In this document: one piece after another, positions 25,572 through 34,718 of the stretch
How the letters are laid out: each line of letters opens with the position of its first letter
Position numbering within the stretch: the first letter of the stretch is position 1
Assembly (NCBI GenBank): GCA_903847605.1
Contig: CAINED010000059.1
Span: 124,001-188,000 of the forward strand
DNA from: an uncultured Hyphomicrobiales bacterium
Lineage (GTDB): Bacteria > Pseudomonadota > Alphaproteobacteria > Rhizobiales > Beijerinckiaceae
Direction of reading: 5' to 3'
DNA length: 64,000 bases
The notes under the pieces: generated by a model
Seen by the model: only the letters and a program-made list of their open reading frames with translations
Told to the model about the DNA's origin: nothing
Database searches by the model: none
Translations under genes and position numbers: made by a program

Positions 25572-26354
25572 TCAACCGCAATCGGCCTTGCCGCATTTGC
25601 GGATGTTGTCGATCTTGCCCTGCAGGGTCTGCAGGCCGACCGCGCCGACGACGACCTCGTCGCCGACGACATAGGATGGCGTGCCCGTCAGGCTCAGCGC
25701 ATCGGCGATCTGCATCACCTCCTGCAGGCCGGAGCGCACGGCCTCGCCGTTCATGGCGGCCTCGAGTTTTTCCATATCGGCGCCGCTGGCTTTCGCCGCC
25801 GCGAGCGCCTGAGCCCGTCCGACCTGTCCGCGCGCCGTCATCAGGCGCTGGTGGAAGGCGAGATATTTCTCGCCGTCGAACTGCAGATGGAGGGCGGAAG
25901 CGACCTGCGCCGCCTCGACGGAGCCGGGCCCTAGAACTGGAAATTCCTTAAGAACCATGCGGACATCCGGGTTTTTCTTGATGATTTCCATCATATCGGC
26001 CATGGCCCGCTTGCAGTAGCCGCAGTTGTAATCGAAGAACTCGACGATCTGGACTTTCCCGTTGGGATTGCCGAGCACGACCTGCGCTTTCGACTGAAAG
26101 AGTTTCGGCGACAGATCCGCGACGGCCTTGGAGCGCTGCGCGGCTTCGTCCGCCTTGGCGCGCTTCTCCATTTCGGTCAGCGCCTCGCGCAATACGTCCG
26201 GATTCTTGATCAGGTAGTCCTTGATGATCGACTGGATTTCCGTGCGCTGCGCCGGCGTGAAGGCGTTCTGCGCCGAAGCCGGGGCGGCGATCAGGGCGGC
26301 CGCAAGGGGGAGGGCGAGCGCTGCCTGGCGCAGGAAGGATTTCATAAAGGTCAT
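25572..26354 (-). CDS. DsbA/ScsC-like periplasmic thiol oxidoreductase
   Basis: A 260-residue protein: signal peptide ending ASAQ near residue 29, a helical N-terminal segment (about 30-85) like the oligomerisation arm of ScsC, then a thioredoxin fold with the active site C111-G-Y-C114 (EFFDYNCGYCKRAM) and the cis-Pro loop TGTPSYVVGD. Two more cysteines lie at the C terminus (RKCGKADCG). It should form or rearrange disulfides in the periplasm. The ATG at 26354 is behind GGAGACG. It is downstream of the M48 protease gene in the same direction. Confidence 0.9.
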   Translation of the reverse strand: MTFMKSFLRQAALALPLAAALIAAPASAQNAFTPAQRTEIQSIIKDYLIKNPDVLREALTEMEKRAKADEAAQRSKAVADLSPKLFQSKAQVVLGNPNGKVQIVEFFDYNCGYCKRAMADMMEIIKKNPDVRMVLKEFPVLGPGSVEAAQVASALHLQFDGEKYLAFHQRLMTARGQVGRAQALAAAKASGADMEKLEAAMNGEAVRSGLQEVMQIADALSLTGTPSYVVGDEVVVGAVGLQTLQGKIDNIRKCGKADCG

Positions 26355-26462
26355 ATTCGTCTCCGGCCGCCGTCTCCGGCGAAATTCGCATAACTCGAAC
26401 CGCATATACCGTGGATTGGTTTACAGGTCGAAGCCCCCGATTACACGAGTGCGTGACGGCGC

Positions 26463-27824
26463 TCACTCTTTCGGCGGGCGGTAGTTCAGGATGTCGTCGG
26501 CCTTCAGCCAGCCGGGCGTGCCCTGCTGGAACTGCTTCTGCGCCCGGCTCGCCTGCGTGCGCGCCTCGACATAACGGCCCGCCAGAAACAGGGCCTGCGC
26601 GGCGCTGAGCTGCGCCATCGCGGGGTCGCCCTTCCGCTCGTAGGCCATGGCCAGATACTGGAAAGCGTCGCCGTTCTCGTGTTCCTGCTGGGTGACGCGG
26701 GTCAGGATCGGAATGGCTTCCGCCGCCGATTGCGGATTGCCGGTCGCAACCAGCGCGTGGCCGAGCATGACGCGAATCGGTGCGGCGGACGGGGCGAGCG
26801 CGACGGCCTGTTTCAGCGGCGCGATCGCCTGGCCCGCGCGTCCGGCCTCCAGCAGGGTCTGGCCTTTCAATTCGTGAAAATAGGGATTCTTGGGTTGCGC
26901 CTTGATCAGCATGTCGATCTGGACGATCGCCTCGTTGACTCGGCCGAAGCGATAGGCGGCGATGGCGCGCGCATACCGGGCCGCCATGGAATTGTCGGAG
27001 ATCGGATAGCGCCTGTTGGTCTCGTTGGCGTCGGCCAGAAAGCCGACGAGCTTGGCGCGCACGAGATCGTGCCGCGCCTGGCGCGCCGGGGGATCCTTCA
27101 CTGAAAAAGCCGGGCTCTGCCGCGCGGCTGTCGACAGAAACGACATGCGCTCGGTCGGCAGCGGATGAGAGAGCAGATAGGGGTCGATGCGGCTCGATGC
27201 GAACAGCGCCTGCCGGTTGAAGCGCTCGAGGGTCGTCAGCAGACCTGCCGCCGACTGGTTCGTCGCGGAAAGATATTTGACCGCCGCGATATCGGCCGCC
27301 TGTTCCTCGCCGCGCTGATAGGCGAGCAGCGAGCGGCGGATGATTTCCTGCGGGCCCAGCATGATTCCGGCGGGGGCGGCGCCTTCCATGCCGACCTGCC
27401 GGTTGCGCGCCGTACCCGCCAGCGCTCCGGCCGACAGCAGCATGCCCGCGACGGCCATGATCGCGGCGCGGTCGAGCGCCATGCGCTGGCGCGCCAGATG
27501 GCCGCCCGCGATATGCGCGATTTCATGGGCGAGAACGCCGATGATCTCGTTCGGCGTTTCCGTCTCCATCAACGCGCCGACGTTGATGAAGATGTTGCGT
27601 CCCTCGGCGACGAAAGCGTTGAAGGTGCGGTCGCTGACGAGATAAATCTTGGTCGCGCCGGCGTTCACCTTTGCCGCGCCCAGGAGCGGCGTTGCATAGT
27701 CGCGCACCAACTGCTCGATTTCGGCATCGCGAATGAGCCCGGGCGGACGTCCCTGGGCCAGCGCGGGCGAAAGAGTCTGAACGGCGAAAGACGCAGCAAC
27801 CAGCACGGCCGAAATGGCTCTCAT
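26463..27824 (-). CDS. secreted M48-family metalloprotease with TPR repeats (BepA-like)
   Basis: A 453-residue protein: signal peptide MRAISAVLVAASFAVQTLSPALAQ, then an M48 zinc peptidase domain with H100-E-x2-H104 (VLAHEIAHIAGGH) and the downstream Glu in QRGEEQAADIAAV, then C-terminal tetratricopeptide repeats. Family members such as BepA act in the periplasm in outer-membrane protein assembly and quality control. I chose the ATG at 27824 for its clean signal peptide; an ATG at 27905 has a better ribosome site and would add 27 residues. It diverges from the aminotransferase gene. Confidence 0.9.
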   Translation of the reverse strand: MRAISAVLVAASFAVQTLSPALAQGRPPGLIRDAEIEQLVRDYATPLLGAAKVNAGATKIYLVSDRTFNAFVAEGRNIFINVGALMETETPNEIIGVLAHEIAHIAGGHLARQRMALDRAAIMAVAGMLLSAGALAGTARNRQVGMEGAAPAGIMLGPQEIIRRSLLAYQRGEEQAADIAAVKYLSATNQSAAGLLTTLERFNRQALFASSRIDPYLLSHPLPTERMSFLSTAARQSPAFSVKDPPARQARHDLVRAKLVGFLADANETNRRYPISDNSMAARYARAIAAYRFGRVNEAIVQIDMLIKAQPKNPYFHELKGQTLLEAGRAGQAIAPLKQAVALAPSAAPIRVMLGHALVATGNPQSAAEAIPILTRVTQQEHENGDAFQYLAMAYERKGDPAMAQLSAAQALFLAGRYVEARTQASRAQKQFQQGTPGWLKADDILNYRPPKE

Positions 27825-27960
27825 GCGCGCGGCAACTGGCTTCGCGCAGCGGCTCTTGCTAGAGCCTGCGGCCAGCGGGAAGAAACCTGTGCGTGCCGAC
27901 GCCATTCTCGATCCTGCTTTCGTGCGCATCATGAAACCGGAAACATCAGGGTCAGGCAAT

Positions 27961-29154
27961 ATGGCGGCAGCGGGGCAGAGCGCAACTGGGCAAGGCAGCA
28001 GCCTCCTCACGCCGGCGAAGCGGAGCGCCGTTGCGCCGTTTCTCGCGATGGACGTGTTCAAGAAGGCCGCCGATCTCATGCTCGCGGGCAAGGATATCGT
28101 GCGCATGGAAGCGGGCGAGCCCGGAGCGCCGGCGCCGCGCCGCGTGCGCGAAGCGGCGATGCGCGCGCTGGAGGACGGGCGCATCGGCTATACGCAAACT
28201 CTCGGCATTCCCTCGCTGCGCGAGGCCATCGCGCGTCACTACCGGAGCGCCTATGGGGTGACAGTCGATCCCGCCCGCGTCGGCGTGACGACAGGATCGT
28301 CGGGCGGTTTCGTGCTGGCCTTTCTGGGCCTCTTCGACGTGGGCGCGCGCGTCGCCATTGCCTCGCCGGGCTATCCTGCCTATCGCAACATTCTCGAAGC
28401 CCTCGGCATCGAAGTCGTCACGCTCGAGACGCGCGCAGCGGATCGTCATGTCGTCACCGCTGCCATGATCGAAGAGGCGCATCGCGCGAAAAAGCTCGAC
28501 GGCGTCTTGCTGATGAGCCCCGCCAATCCCACGGGCACAATGATGAGCGCGGACGCGTTGCGCGATGTATGCGAAACCTGCGACCGCCTCGGCATCACCT
28601 TCATATCGGATGAAATCTATCACGGCCTCACTTACGCGTTCGAGGCGCAGACGGCGCTGAAGTTTTCGCAGAATGCCGTGATCGTGAATTCCTTCTCGAA
28701 ATATTATTGCATGACGGGCTGGCGCATCGGCTGGCTGATCCTGCCCGAAAACATCGTTCGCCCGGTCGAGCGTCTCGCGCAGTCGCTGGCGATTTCCGCG
28801 CCGACCCTGTCGCAGATCGCGGCGGAAGCGGCTTTTGCCGCGCGCGAGGAACTCGAAGCCGTCAAGCGCAGCTACGAGATCAGCCGCGCCATGCTGATGG
28901 AAGAATTGCCGCGCATCGGCCTCGGCGATTTCCATCCGGTGGACGGCGCTTTCTACGTCTATGTCAACGTCAGCCGCTTCACCAACGACAGCATGGATTT
29001 CTGCAAGCGCATGCTGGAGGAAGCGGGCGTTGCCGCGACGCCGGGGCCCGATTTCGACAGGGAGCATGGCGCGAATGCGATGCGCTTGTCTTTCGCGGGA
29101 ACGCCCGACGATGTGCGCAAGGGGATTGCGCGCCTGAAGGCGTGGCTGCGGTAA
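27961..29154 (+). CDS. class I/II PLP-dependent aminotransferase
   Basis: A 397-residue aspartate-aminotransferase-fold protein. Motifs are MEAGEPGAPAPRRV, YTQTLGIPSLREAIARHY, SPANPTGTMM, ISDEIYHGLTY and the PLP-lysine region NSFSKYYCMTGWRIGWL. The substrate amino acid cannot be assigned; the sequence resembles broad-specificity aspartate/aromatic aminotransferases. The ATG at 27961 follows CAGGGTCAGG; in-frame starts at 27931 and 27814 exist but lack a ribosome site. Confidence 0.9.
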   Translation: MAAAGQSATGQGSSLLTPAKRSAVAPFLAMDVFKKAADLMLAGKDIVRMEAGEPGAPAPRRVREAAMRALEDGRIGYTQTLGIPSLREAIARHYRSAYGVTVDPARVGVTTGSSGGFVLAFLGLFDVGARVAIASPGYPAYRNILEALGIEVVTLETRAADRHVVTAAMIEEAHRAKKLDGVLLMSPANPTGTMMSADALRDVCETCDRLGITFISDEIYHGLTYAFEAQTALKFSQNAVIVNSFSKYYCMTGWRIGWLILPENIVRPVERLAQSLAISAPTLSQIAAEAAFAAREELEAVKRSYEISRAMLMEELPRIGLGDFHPVDGAFYVYVNVSRFTNDSMDFCKRMLEEAGVAATPGPDFDREHGANAMRLSFAGTPDDVRKGIARLKAWLR

Positions 29155-29163
29155 CAGAGCGCT

Positions 29164-29196
29164 GTCATCCCGGCCGAGCGAAGCGAGAGCCGGGAC
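29164..29196. repeat. REP-like palindromic element
   Basis: GTCATCCCGGC followed by GAGCGAAGCGAGA and GCCGGGA, a hairpin of CCCGGC/GCCGGG. It begins with the same GTCATCCCGG as the terminal repeat of the 143-bp element at 59041. It lies in the 161-base gap before the receptor gene. Confidence 0.6.
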
Positions 29197-29315
29197 CGCT
29201 CAGAGATTATTTTCGTTTCGATCACGGATCGCCTACGGCATCCGGGCCGACACCATGATCGTCTTGCGCCTCGCGTCCTATCCGCTAACATCAGCGCAAA
29301 TATCAGGAGGACAAC

Positions 29316-30335
29316 TTGCCCAAATTCGTCATCGCCGCCGCATTCTCTTTGCTCGCCTCGTCCGCGCTTGCTCAGGATTTCTACGCGGGCAAGCAGATCA
29401 GCATGCTCATCGGTTCAGGCGTCGGCGGCGGCTACGATGCCTATGCGCGTCTCGTCGTGCGGCATCTGCCCAAGCACATTCCGGGCAGGCCGAACATCGT
29501 CGCGCAGAACATGCCGGCGGCGGGATCGCTCGTCGCCATGAACCTTCTGGCCAATACCGCGCCGCGCGACGGGCTGACCATCGGGGCGGTGCAGACGCAT
29601 ATCGGCGTCGAGCCGATCATGGGCGTCACCGGCCCCGCGTCCAACGCGAAATACGACGGGCGCAAGATGAACTGGCTGGGATCGACGGCGAAGGAATTTC
29701 CGGTCGTCGTGATGTGGCACAAGTCGGGCATCACGACTTTCAAACAGCTCATGGAAAAGGAAGTCATCGTCGGCGCGAGCGGCGTTGCGACATCGGACGC
29801 GGTCTATGCGCGCGTGATGAACGAACTCATCGGCACGAAATTCCGCCTGATCGACGGCTACAAGGGCAATCCCGAAATGATCCTTGCGACGGAGCAGGGG
29901 GAAATGTCGGGCCGCGCCGGCTGGTTTTTATCCAGCCTGATGTCGACGCAAAAAGCGCCGCTCGACGACGGTCGGCTCAAGATCGTCGCGCAGGTCGCAC
30001 TGGAAAAGCATCCCAACCTGCAGGCCGTGCCGCTCGTCGGCGAATTCCTCGACTCCCCCGAGAAGAAAAGGCTGCTCGATTTCTCGCTGAGCTGGCTGCC
30101 GATGGGCCGCCCCTATGTTGCGCCGCCCGACGTGCCGGCCGACCGCGTGAAAATTCTGCGCGAGGCCTTCATGAAGGCGATGAAAGATCCGGAACTTCTG
30201 GCGGAAGCGGAGAAGCAGAATCTCGAAATACTGCCGATGTCGGGCGAGGATATTAACGCACTGCTCGACCGGCTCTATGCGACGCCGAAAGAGGTCGTCG
30301 ATCGCGTGCGCGAGATCATGCTGCCGAAGAAGTGA
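29316..30335 (+). CDS. tripartite tricarboxylate transporter receptor (TctC/Bug family)
   Basis: A 339-residue periplasmic binding protein: signal peptide MPKFVIAAAFSLLASSALAQ, then DFYAGKQISMLIGSGVGGGYDAYARLVVRHLPKHIPG and IVAQNMPAAGSLVAMN, the Bug-family pattern for carboxylate receptors. The start is a TTG at 29316 behind a strong AGGAGG. No TctA or TctB membrane gene is in the window, so its transport partner is elsewhere. The ligand is unknown. Confidence 0.88.
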   Translation: MPKFVIAAAFSLLASSALAQDFYAGKQISMLIGSGVGGGYDAYARLVVRHLPKHIPGRPNIVAQNMPAAGSLVAMNLLANTAPRDGLTIGAVQTHIGVEPIMGVTGPASNAKYDGRKMNWLGSTAKEFPVVVMWHKSGITTFKQLMEKEVIVGASGVATSDAVYARVMNELIGTKFRLIDGYKGNPEMILATEQGEMSGRAGWFLSSLMSTQKAPLDDGRLKIVAQVALEKHPNLQAVPLVGEFLDSPEKKRLLDFSLSWLPMGRPYVAPPDVPADRVKILREAFMKAMKDPELLAEAEKQNLEILPMSGEDINALLDRLYATPKEVVDRVREIMLPKK

Positions 30336-30352
30336 GCGACAAGGAGTTTTGC

Positions 30353-31489
30353 ATGCCTCTCCTCACACGTCTGATCGAAATCGGAGAGAAACTAGCCGCA
30401 AATCGCTATCGGAATGAAACAGATGTACGTGAAGCAATAGTACTTCCTGTACTTAGCGATCTCGGTTGGGATATCTTTGATACAGACCGGGTCCGGCGTG
30501 AGTACTCAGTTGGGGGCCGGCGGGTTGATTATGCTCTGTTTACAAATGCAACATCACCGTCGGTTTTTGTAGAAGTTAAAGCTCCAAACGCAGCCAAAGA
30601 CGGCGACAGGCAACTCTTCGAGTATGCTTTTCACGAAGGTGCTCCCTTTGCCATTTTAGTTGATGGAAGAGAGTGGAGCTTCTATCTGCCAGGTGAACAG
30701 GGAAATTACGCGGAACGACGGGTACAGAAAGTTGACATAACCGAACGTGATGCAAGTGATTCCTGCTCTGTCTTTGAAAGGTATCTGCGAGCCGATAGAG
30801 TTAAAGATGGAAGTGCTTTGCGCGATGCTAGGGAAGATTACAAGAGTGCGTCGAGATTGAGAGAGGCCGTGACTTATATCCCAAAGGCATGGGGCGAACT
30901 TGTAAATGAATCAGACGACCTTCTAATTGATTTAATCGCCGAAAAGGTCGTTTCGCTCGTGGGTTTTAGGCCAGATGATGAACAGGTTGAGGCATTTCTA
31001 GCGAAACTTCAAACTGAGAATTTGTCCAAGCCTTCCTCAGCTACGGAGAAGCGCAATAACAGCGCCTCTCTTGAAACGAGTCGTGTCACTCAACCGGACT
31101 TAACTGATATAAGGAAAATTTCATCGCAAAAAGGATTGCGACAAGTACCGCTGATAATTTTTGGAAATCGGAGCGAACATGCTGATGCCATATCGGCGTT
31201 AATTTATATACTCAAGTATTTCGCTTCTAGGGACAATAATTTTTTGGAAAGGTTTGCGGAAAAAGCACCTGGAAGAAGACGCAATCATATCTCCAAGGTT
31301 CGATCCCAAGTATACCCAGCCAAACCAGAACTAGAGATTTATACAACAGACGATCTAGGAGGCGGCTGGTGGCTTGGAACGAACATCGCCAACCGAGAGA
31401 AGGAGCGGTTGATAAAAATCGCCTGTGAAGTAGCGGGTTTCTCTTTCGGGCGCGACGTGCAAATTGAATTGCCCAATACTCATGGTTGA
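30353..31489 (+). CDS. lone HsdR-N-type restriction nuclease with an unassigned C-terminal domain
   Basis: A 378-residue protein. Residues about 15-150 match the N-terminal nuclease domain of type I restriction R subunits: TDVREAIVLPVLSDLGWD, GGRRVDYAL (catalytic Asp) and SVFVEVKAPN (E-x-K of the PD-(D/E)xK fold). A linker (about 190-265, Ser/Asn-rich) leads to a C-terminal domain (about 268-378) with GGGWWLGTNIANREKERLIKIAC, which I do not recognise. There is no helicase, methylase or specificity gene nearby. Its base composition is far lower in GC than its neighbours (two 60-base samples gave 42% and 32% GC), so it was probably acquired. The ATG at 30353 follows AAGGAG; a GTG at 30332 overlaps the preceding stop. 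Confidence 0.85.
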   Translation: MPLLTRLIEIGEKLAANRYRNETDVREAIVLPVLSDLGWDIFDTDRVRREYSVGGRRVDYALFTNATSPSVFVEVKAPNAAKDGDRQLFEYAFHEGAPFAILVDGREWSFYLPGEQGNYAERRVQKVDITERDASDSCSVFERYLRADRVKDGSALRDAREDYKSASRLREAVTYIPKAWGELVNESDDLLIDLIAEKVVSLVGFRPDDEQVEAFLAKLQTENLSKPSSATEKRNNSASLETSRVTQPDLTDIRKISSQKGLRQVPLIIFGNRSEHADAISALIYILKYFASRDNNFLERFAEKAPGRRRNHISKVRSQVYPAKPELEIYTTDDLGGGWWLGTNIANREKERLIKIACEVAGFSFGRDVQIELPNTHG

Positions 31490-31542
31490 TTCACAGTATT
31501 GCAGCATCGGAGAAGCGATGCGAGACGCCGAATACAGAATGC

Positions 31543-32562
31543 TCACCCCCCGTTAATCAGCGCATCCGGTATCGTGTAGGTCTCCGCGCCACTGTCGATG
31601 GTGACGATGGTGTTGTCGTCCTGCCGGCTTTGCGTGACCGACTGCGCCGCCTGCAGCGATGATGCCTTGCCGGCGCTGAAGCCGAGCACGCGTTTTTGTC
31701 CCCTCGGCCCCGTGATGAAGACTGTCGCAATGCCCGTTTGCCCGCGCGTCACGCCGAAATCGCATTGCGTTGGCGCGGCAGATTCGAAGCTGCATGCGAT
31801 CTTTCCGGTGGCGTGATAATTCGTGCCGGGCACCAGCGCATCGTTCGGTCTCGGGTTGCTGCCCGGCGCGGCGCCTTCGCGCAGGAAGCGGCCCTGCACC
31901 CAGCCCTGCGCGCCGCCAGCCGACAGTTCGATGCGGCACCACCTTTCGCGTCCATTCATCCGGCAGCCGAGATTCCTGGCGGCTGCGCCATTCTCGATGC
32001 GGGTGATTGATGATGCTCGTGTTCGCGGCTCAGCGCGCACCGTGAGTTTCGCGCCTCGTCCAAGCCCGCGCACCTGCCAGTAATCGGGGCCGCCTGCGAG
32101 GCCATCGGCAAAGTCCGGCTTGGCCTGCGCCGCGCTCGGCGATTCGATCATCAGGGTGTAGCGGGCGGTTTCGTTGCGCCGCGCGGCGTTGCTCATCAAG
32201 TATACCTGGATGACGTAGTCGCCGGCATCAGCCACGGGCGCGTCAAACGCGTTGCCGGCGACAGAGCCATTGTGAAGAGCTTCCTCGCTGTTTGCCGGCT
32301 TGAGGTTGAAGTAGGAACTGCGGTTCGATGTCCGCATCGAAACCCGCAGGCGCTGGCCCGGCGCAACGGTCAGCCTGTAGTCCACGGACTGGTACCCGCG
32401 GATCGTGTCGTGCTGGATCGACCTCTGGGGATTTCCTGCCAAAGATACGGTTACGGTTCGAACTTCGGCAGTCTGCGCGTTCGCGGGACATTGGGAGGAT
32501 ATCGAAAGCACCGCGCACGCCGCGAACAGCCAATTCCGTTTCGCAATGATAGAAAGTCGCAC
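31543..32562 (-). CDS. secreted SH3-domain protein
   Basis: A 339-residue protein from a GTG at 32562 behind AGGGAG. The signal peptide is RLSIIAKRNWLFAACAVLSISSQCPANA. A pre-peptidase-like beta domain follows (DYRLTVAPGQRLRVSMRTSN, GDYVIQVYLM), then a bacterial SH3 domain about 185-255 (LTVRAEPRTRASSITRIENG ... GWVQGRFLREG), then a C-terminal domain with IACSFESAAPTQCDFGVTRG. The role is unknown, probably in the cell envelope. The alternative start at 32670 would precede the signal peptide by 36 residues. Confidence 0.8.
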   Translation of the reverse strand: MRLSIIAKRNWLFAACAVLSISSQCPANAQTAEVRTVTVSLAGNPQRSIQHDTIRGYQSVDYRLTVAPGQRLRVSMRTSNRSSYFNLKPANSEEALHNGSVAGNAFDAPVADAGDYVIQVYLMSNAARRNETARYTLMIESPSAAQAKPDFADGLAGGPDYWQVRGLGRGAKLTVRAEPRTRASSITRIENGAAARNLGCRMNGRERWCRIELSAGGAQGWVQGRFLREGAAPGSNPRPNDALVPGTNYHATGKIACSFESAAPTQCDFGVTRGQTGIATVFITGPRGQKRVLGFSAGKASSLQAAQSVTQSRQDDNTIVTIDSGAETYTIPDALINGG

Positions 32563-32702
32563 TCGAAACTCCCTGATTGGAAGCGGATGGACCAAATCAG
32601 ACTTTAACGCACTTCGATCCACCGCGGATTTGTCTGGCGAGACGGCATGGCGCAACATGTCCGGGCGCATGTCAACGCGATGACCATGTCGCAGGAGGCA
32701 AT

Positions 32703-33101
32703 ATGCACGACGCCAGCCAAAACGGAATGCTCACCGGTAGCGCCGCCGTTTTCGCGGTGAAGGATGTCGCCGCGAGCCTGCCTTATTATCGCGATGTCCT
32801 CGGCTTTGCTGTCGAATTCCTTTGGGGCGAGCCGCCGACCTATGCCTGCCTCTGCCGTGATGCGGTGGCTCTGCATCTGGTCGCCGAGACGATTGCAGAC
32901 CGGCCCGCGGGGCAGGGGCATCTTTGTGTCTTCGTGCGCGATGTCGACGTCCTGCATGGCGAACTGCTCGAAAAAGGCGCCCGCATCGCCAAACCGCCGC
33001 AGACCTATCCCTACGGGATGCGGGAATTCGATCTTTCCGATGCCGACGGCAATCGCATCGTGATGGGGATGGGCGTCAACGGCGCGAACAGCGCGCCGTA
33101 A
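32703..33101 (+). CDS. VOC-family (glyoxalase/bleomycin-resistance fold) protein
   Basis: A 132-residue protein with paired VOC beta-alpha-beta-beta-beta modules: AVFAVKDVAASLPYYRDVLGFAVEFLWG and LCVFVRDVDVLHGELLEKGARI, ending REFDLSDADGNRIVMGMG. Metal-binding residues typical of the fold are present (H-x in VALHLVAE and E in REFDLSD). The reaction is not predictable. A strong GGAGG ribosome site sits before the ATG at 32703. Confidence 0.85.
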   Translation: MHDASQNGMLTGSAAVFAVKDVAASLPYYRDVLGFAVEFLWGEPPTYACLCRDAVALHLVAETIADRPAGQGHLCVFVRDVDVLHGELLEKGARIAKPPQTYPYGMREFDLSDADGNRIVMGMGVNGANSAP

Positions 33102-33202
33102 CTGGAATCGTTCGCGGCGGATCAGCCGATTGATCCTGATATTTATAGCTTCGCTCTTGCGAAAAACCGGAAACGCTTTTTCGCGCGATGCTATAAGGCC
33201 GC

Positions 33203-34666
33203 ATGACCGCGCCCGAAAGTCAGACACAGCCAGCCCTCACGCCCGCCGATCGCGCTACCATCATGATCTCGCTGATGTGCGTGATGATGCTCGCCGCGCT
33301 GGAGACGACGATCATCGCGCCGGCCATGCCGTCGATCGGGCGCGATCTCGGCGGCGTCGAGCATATGTCGTGGATCGTCACTGCCTATCTCGTCATCTCG
33401 ACCGCGCTGACGCCGCTCTACGGCAAGATGGCCGACATCAAGGGGCGGCGCATCGTTATCGTCTTTGCGGCGCTGAGTTTTCTGATCGGCTCGCTGGCCT
33501 GCGCACTGGCGGATTCGATGCTGACCCTGATCCTCGCGCGCTGCCTGCAGGGCATCGGCGGCGGCGGCATTTTCGCGATGACGCAGACGATCATCGGCGA
33601 CATCGTGCCGGTGCGCGAGCGCCCGCAGTACCAGGTCTATACGTCGACGGTCTGGCTGCTCGCCAACATGCTGGGGCCGGTGCTCGGGGGGCTGCTCACC
33701 GATTACATGCACTGGTCGATGATCTTCTGGATCAACCTGCCGCTCGGCATTCCCGCGCTGCTCATCCTCTGGCCGAGGCTCGCCAGACTCCCGCGCCACG
33801 AGCGTCCTCATTCGCTGGATATCATCGGGGCGCTGCTGATCATCGTCGCGACAGTGCTCATTATGCTGGCGCTGAGCTGGGGCGGCGCGCGCTACGCCTG
33901 GACGTCGTTCGAAATGATCGGGCTGATCGCCGCGACGGTCTTCGCCTGGATCTTGCTGGCCCTGCGCCAGCTCACGGCGCGCGAGCCGCTGATCTCGCTC
34001 GCCGTGCTCGGCAATGCCCACGTGCGCAAGGCCGTGCTGACCAGCTTTTGCGCCATGGGAGCCTATATCGGCATCGTCATCTGGCTGCCAGTCTGGTTGC
34101 AGACCGTCGAGGGGATGAGCGTGACAGCGGCGGGCCTGTGGACGCTGCCGCTGATGGCGGCTTCAACCATCGGCGCGCAATGGGGCGCGCGGGCCATGCG
34201 CAGCAGCGGCAATTTTCACTACATTCCCCGCCTCGGCATGATCGTTGCGACCTTGGGATCGGCGGTATTGGCGGTCTTTGCGCAGGGCATGCCGATCTGG
34301 CTGTTCGTGTTGGCGACGAGCGCGATATCAGCCGGCATCGGCGCGATCTTTCCGATGCTGACCGTCAGCCTGCAATCCGCGGTCGCGCCGCACGATCTCG
34401 GTACGACGATGGGACTCAACGTCTTCATGCGTTCGTTGGGATCGGCAATCGGGGTCGCGGTTCTCGGCGCGATCCTGATCGGCATCGCGGGCGCAGCCGC
34501 CCTCGAAAAGCACGGCGTGCCGGGCGCGGCGAGCGCAGAACTGATCTACGCCTTTCGCCTTGCCTATGCGGCGTCGGCTGCCGGCTTTGCACTGGGCTTC
34601 GTTTCGCTTCTGCTACTCGGCAGGCCCTCGATGGGGCGGCCCGAAAGCCGGGCCTTCCGCAATTAA
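33203..34666 (+). CDS. DHA2-family MFS drug efflux transporter
   Basis: A 487-residue protein with 14 membrane helices. Motif A appears as LYGKMADIKGRRIVI, motif C-like residues as WLLANMLGPVLGGLLTDY, and the start ALETTIIAPAMPSIGRDLGG is typical of EmrB/QacA drug:H+ antiporters. It exports hydrophobic compounds across the inner membrane. There is no EmrA-type adaptor next to it. A bidirectional terminator lies between it and rne. Confidence 0.9.
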   Translation: MTAPESQTQPALTPADRATIMISLMCVMMLAALETTIIAPAMPSIGRDLGGVEHMSWIVTAYLVISTALTPLYGKMADIKGRRIVIVFAALSFLIGSLACALADSMLTLILARCLQGIGGGGIFAMTQTIIGDIVPVRERPQYQVYTSTVWLLANMLGPVLGGLLTDYMHWSMIFWINLPLGIPALLILWPRLARLPRHERPHSLDIIGALLIIVATVLIMLALSWGGARYAWTSFEMIGLIAATVFAWILLALRQLTAREPLISLAVLGNAHVRKAVLTSFCAMGAYIGIVIWLPVWLQTVEGMSVTAAGLWTLPLMAASTIGAQWGARAMRSSGNFHYIPRLGMIVATLGSAVLAVFAQGMPIWLFVLATSAISAGIGAIFPMLTVSLQSAVAPHDLGTTMGLNVFMRSLGSAIGVAVLGAILIGIAGAAALEKHGVPGAASAELIYAFRLAYAASAAGFALGFVSLLLLGRPSMGRPESRAFRN

Positions 34667-34668
34667 AA

Positions 34669-34693
34669 AACCGGGGCGTGGCGCGCCCCGGTT
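34669..34693. terminator. bidirectional intrinsic terminator between the MFS gene and rne
   Basis: AACCGGGGCG and CGCCCCGGTT form a perfect 10-bp stem with a TGGCG loop. On the plus strand it is followed by CAATATTTT, and on the minus strand by TTTTTTAATT. It ends both convergent transcripts. Confidence 0.88.
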
Positions 34694-34718
34694 CAATATT
34701 TTCTTGGCGTTGGAGCGA

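Noticed and set aside
31505-31535. GCATCG-GAGAAG-CGATGC after the HsdR-N gene as a terminator or attachment site.
   Set aside because: Six-base arms, no T run, and no matching copy at the other end of the island.
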